This document shows, one piece after another, positions 6,256-6,707 of a stretch of 6,707 nt of DNA. The stretch is from positions 1 through 6,707 of the forward strand of contig NZ_JAVRMB020000145.1 of the NCBI RefSeq assembly GCF_031844845.1, read 5' to 3'. The notes beneath the pieces are model-generated. The model ran no database searches and had not been told where the DNA came from. It saw only the letters and a list, made by a program, of their open reading frames with translations. The translations under genes and the position numbers were made by a program. Each line of letters opens with the position of its first letter. Position 1 is the first letter of the stretch. The stretch comes from Endozoicomonas sp031844845 (lineage in GTDB: Bacteria; Pseudomonadota; Gammaproteobacteria; Pseudomonadales; Endozoicomonadaceae).

Positions 6256-6412
6256 CCCCCTTGATTACATACTCAATGTTACAGTGGCTTTGCTTATCTG
6301 AAAAGACGAGTAAACGGGAAAATCATCCAAAAAATCAGACAATTAAACACTTAAGTAGGTGAAAGTTTGCTTTCGTATAAATTGACTGTACGTACGTTTA
6401 GTTTTATTCAGT

Positions 6413-6601
6413 AAACCGATCATCACCACTGATACCAAGGTGTAGACGCATGATCGCTATTTCTTAAAAAGTAGGATAGTGGTTTGCATTTCAATATTTA
6501 TCACATGAAAATTCGAGAATATTATCGACTGCTGATACTTTGATTATAAAAGAGCTGGAACTTATTCCTTAGCTAGAGGGCAAAACATTTGATAGCAAAC
6601 T
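6413..6601. repeat. Diverged direct repeat, copy 2
   Basis: This is the partner of 6066-6255 in the same orientation, with TACCAAGG at 6433, TCGCTATTTC near 6452, GGAACTTATTCCT at 6557-6569 and GATAGCAAACT at 6591-6601. Some similarity may continue about 12 bp further (TTACA in both). The separation and divergence point to an old duplication or to two insertions of one element family. Confidence 0.75.
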
Positions 6602-6707
6602 ATCATCTGCTTACAACTAGCTAGTTCCCATCCAGAAACTCTAGCCCTTGGGACACATAGGCTATAGAGATTCAAGGTGCTTCAAATTTACGTAAAAATC
6701 GCATCAA

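Larger units (their letters stand above)
5958..6707. other. AT-rich intergenic stretch of 750 bp with no convincing gene
   Basis: No frame on either strand gives a recognisable protein, and the stretch is visibly richer in A and T than the genes to its left. It holds a 14-bp palindrome just after comF, two diverged copies of a repeat of about 190 bp, and a tail (6602-6707) in which I see only the short palindrome CTAGCTAG. No tRNA and no clear intrinsic terminator were found. It could hold decayed mobile-element DNA (inference). Confidence 0.6.

Noticed and set aside
6383..6410. Promoter-like TTGACT with a TATTCA 17 bp downstream
   Set aside because: The -10 box matches consensus in only about half its positions and no gene follows, so it is within what AT-rich DNA gives by chance.
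1..6707. CRISPR array, tRNA or rRNA, phage or defence genes
   Set aside because: No regularly spaced repeats, no tRNA-like cloverleaf sequence and no proteins of these types were seen; the coding content is ordinary biotin synthesis plus comF.

Overview
The window looks like chromosomal DNA from a gammaproteobacterium of moderate GC content. The evidence is the biotin gene order bioB-bioF-bioH-bioC-bioD, familiar from Pseudomonas and marine relatives, with a comF-type gene divergent from bioB. The BioB and BioD proteins are also very close to E. coli motif by motif. A marine Oceanospirillales-type host is a guess; nothing in the window proves a genus.

Layout: positions 3-236 hold a probable C-terminal gene fragment on the + strand, running in from the left edge and meeting bioD tail to tail. 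Positions 233-5085 are a biotin operon on the minus strand, transcribed right to left as bioB, bioF, bioH, bioC, bioD. The first four genes are chained by three ATGA stop/start overlaps. bioD is set apart by 143 bp holding a nested inverted-repeat element. Positions 5086-5216 are the divergent control region, with a good sigma70-like promoter for bioB and two pairs of short direct repeats. comF lies on the + strand at 5217-5957. The last 750 bp, to 6707, are AT-rich, have no convincing gene, and contain two diverged copies of a repeat of about 190 bp.

Function: BioC methylates a malonyl thioester so that it can enter fatty acid synthesis. BioH removes the methyl group once the pimeloyl chain is complete. 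BioF makes KAPA, BioD closes the ureido ring on DAPA to give dethiobiotin, and BioB inserts sulfur to give biotin. The one missing late step is DAPA aminotransferase (BioA), which must be encoded elsewhere. ComF belongs to DNA uptake or phosphoribosyltransferase-like functions, and its position next to biotin genes recalls the bioH-gntX pair of E. coli.

I see no undescribed multi-gene system here. The points worth a second look are the structured bioC-bioD gap, the repeated sites in the bioB leader, the left-edge gene fragment and the diverged repeat pair at the right.
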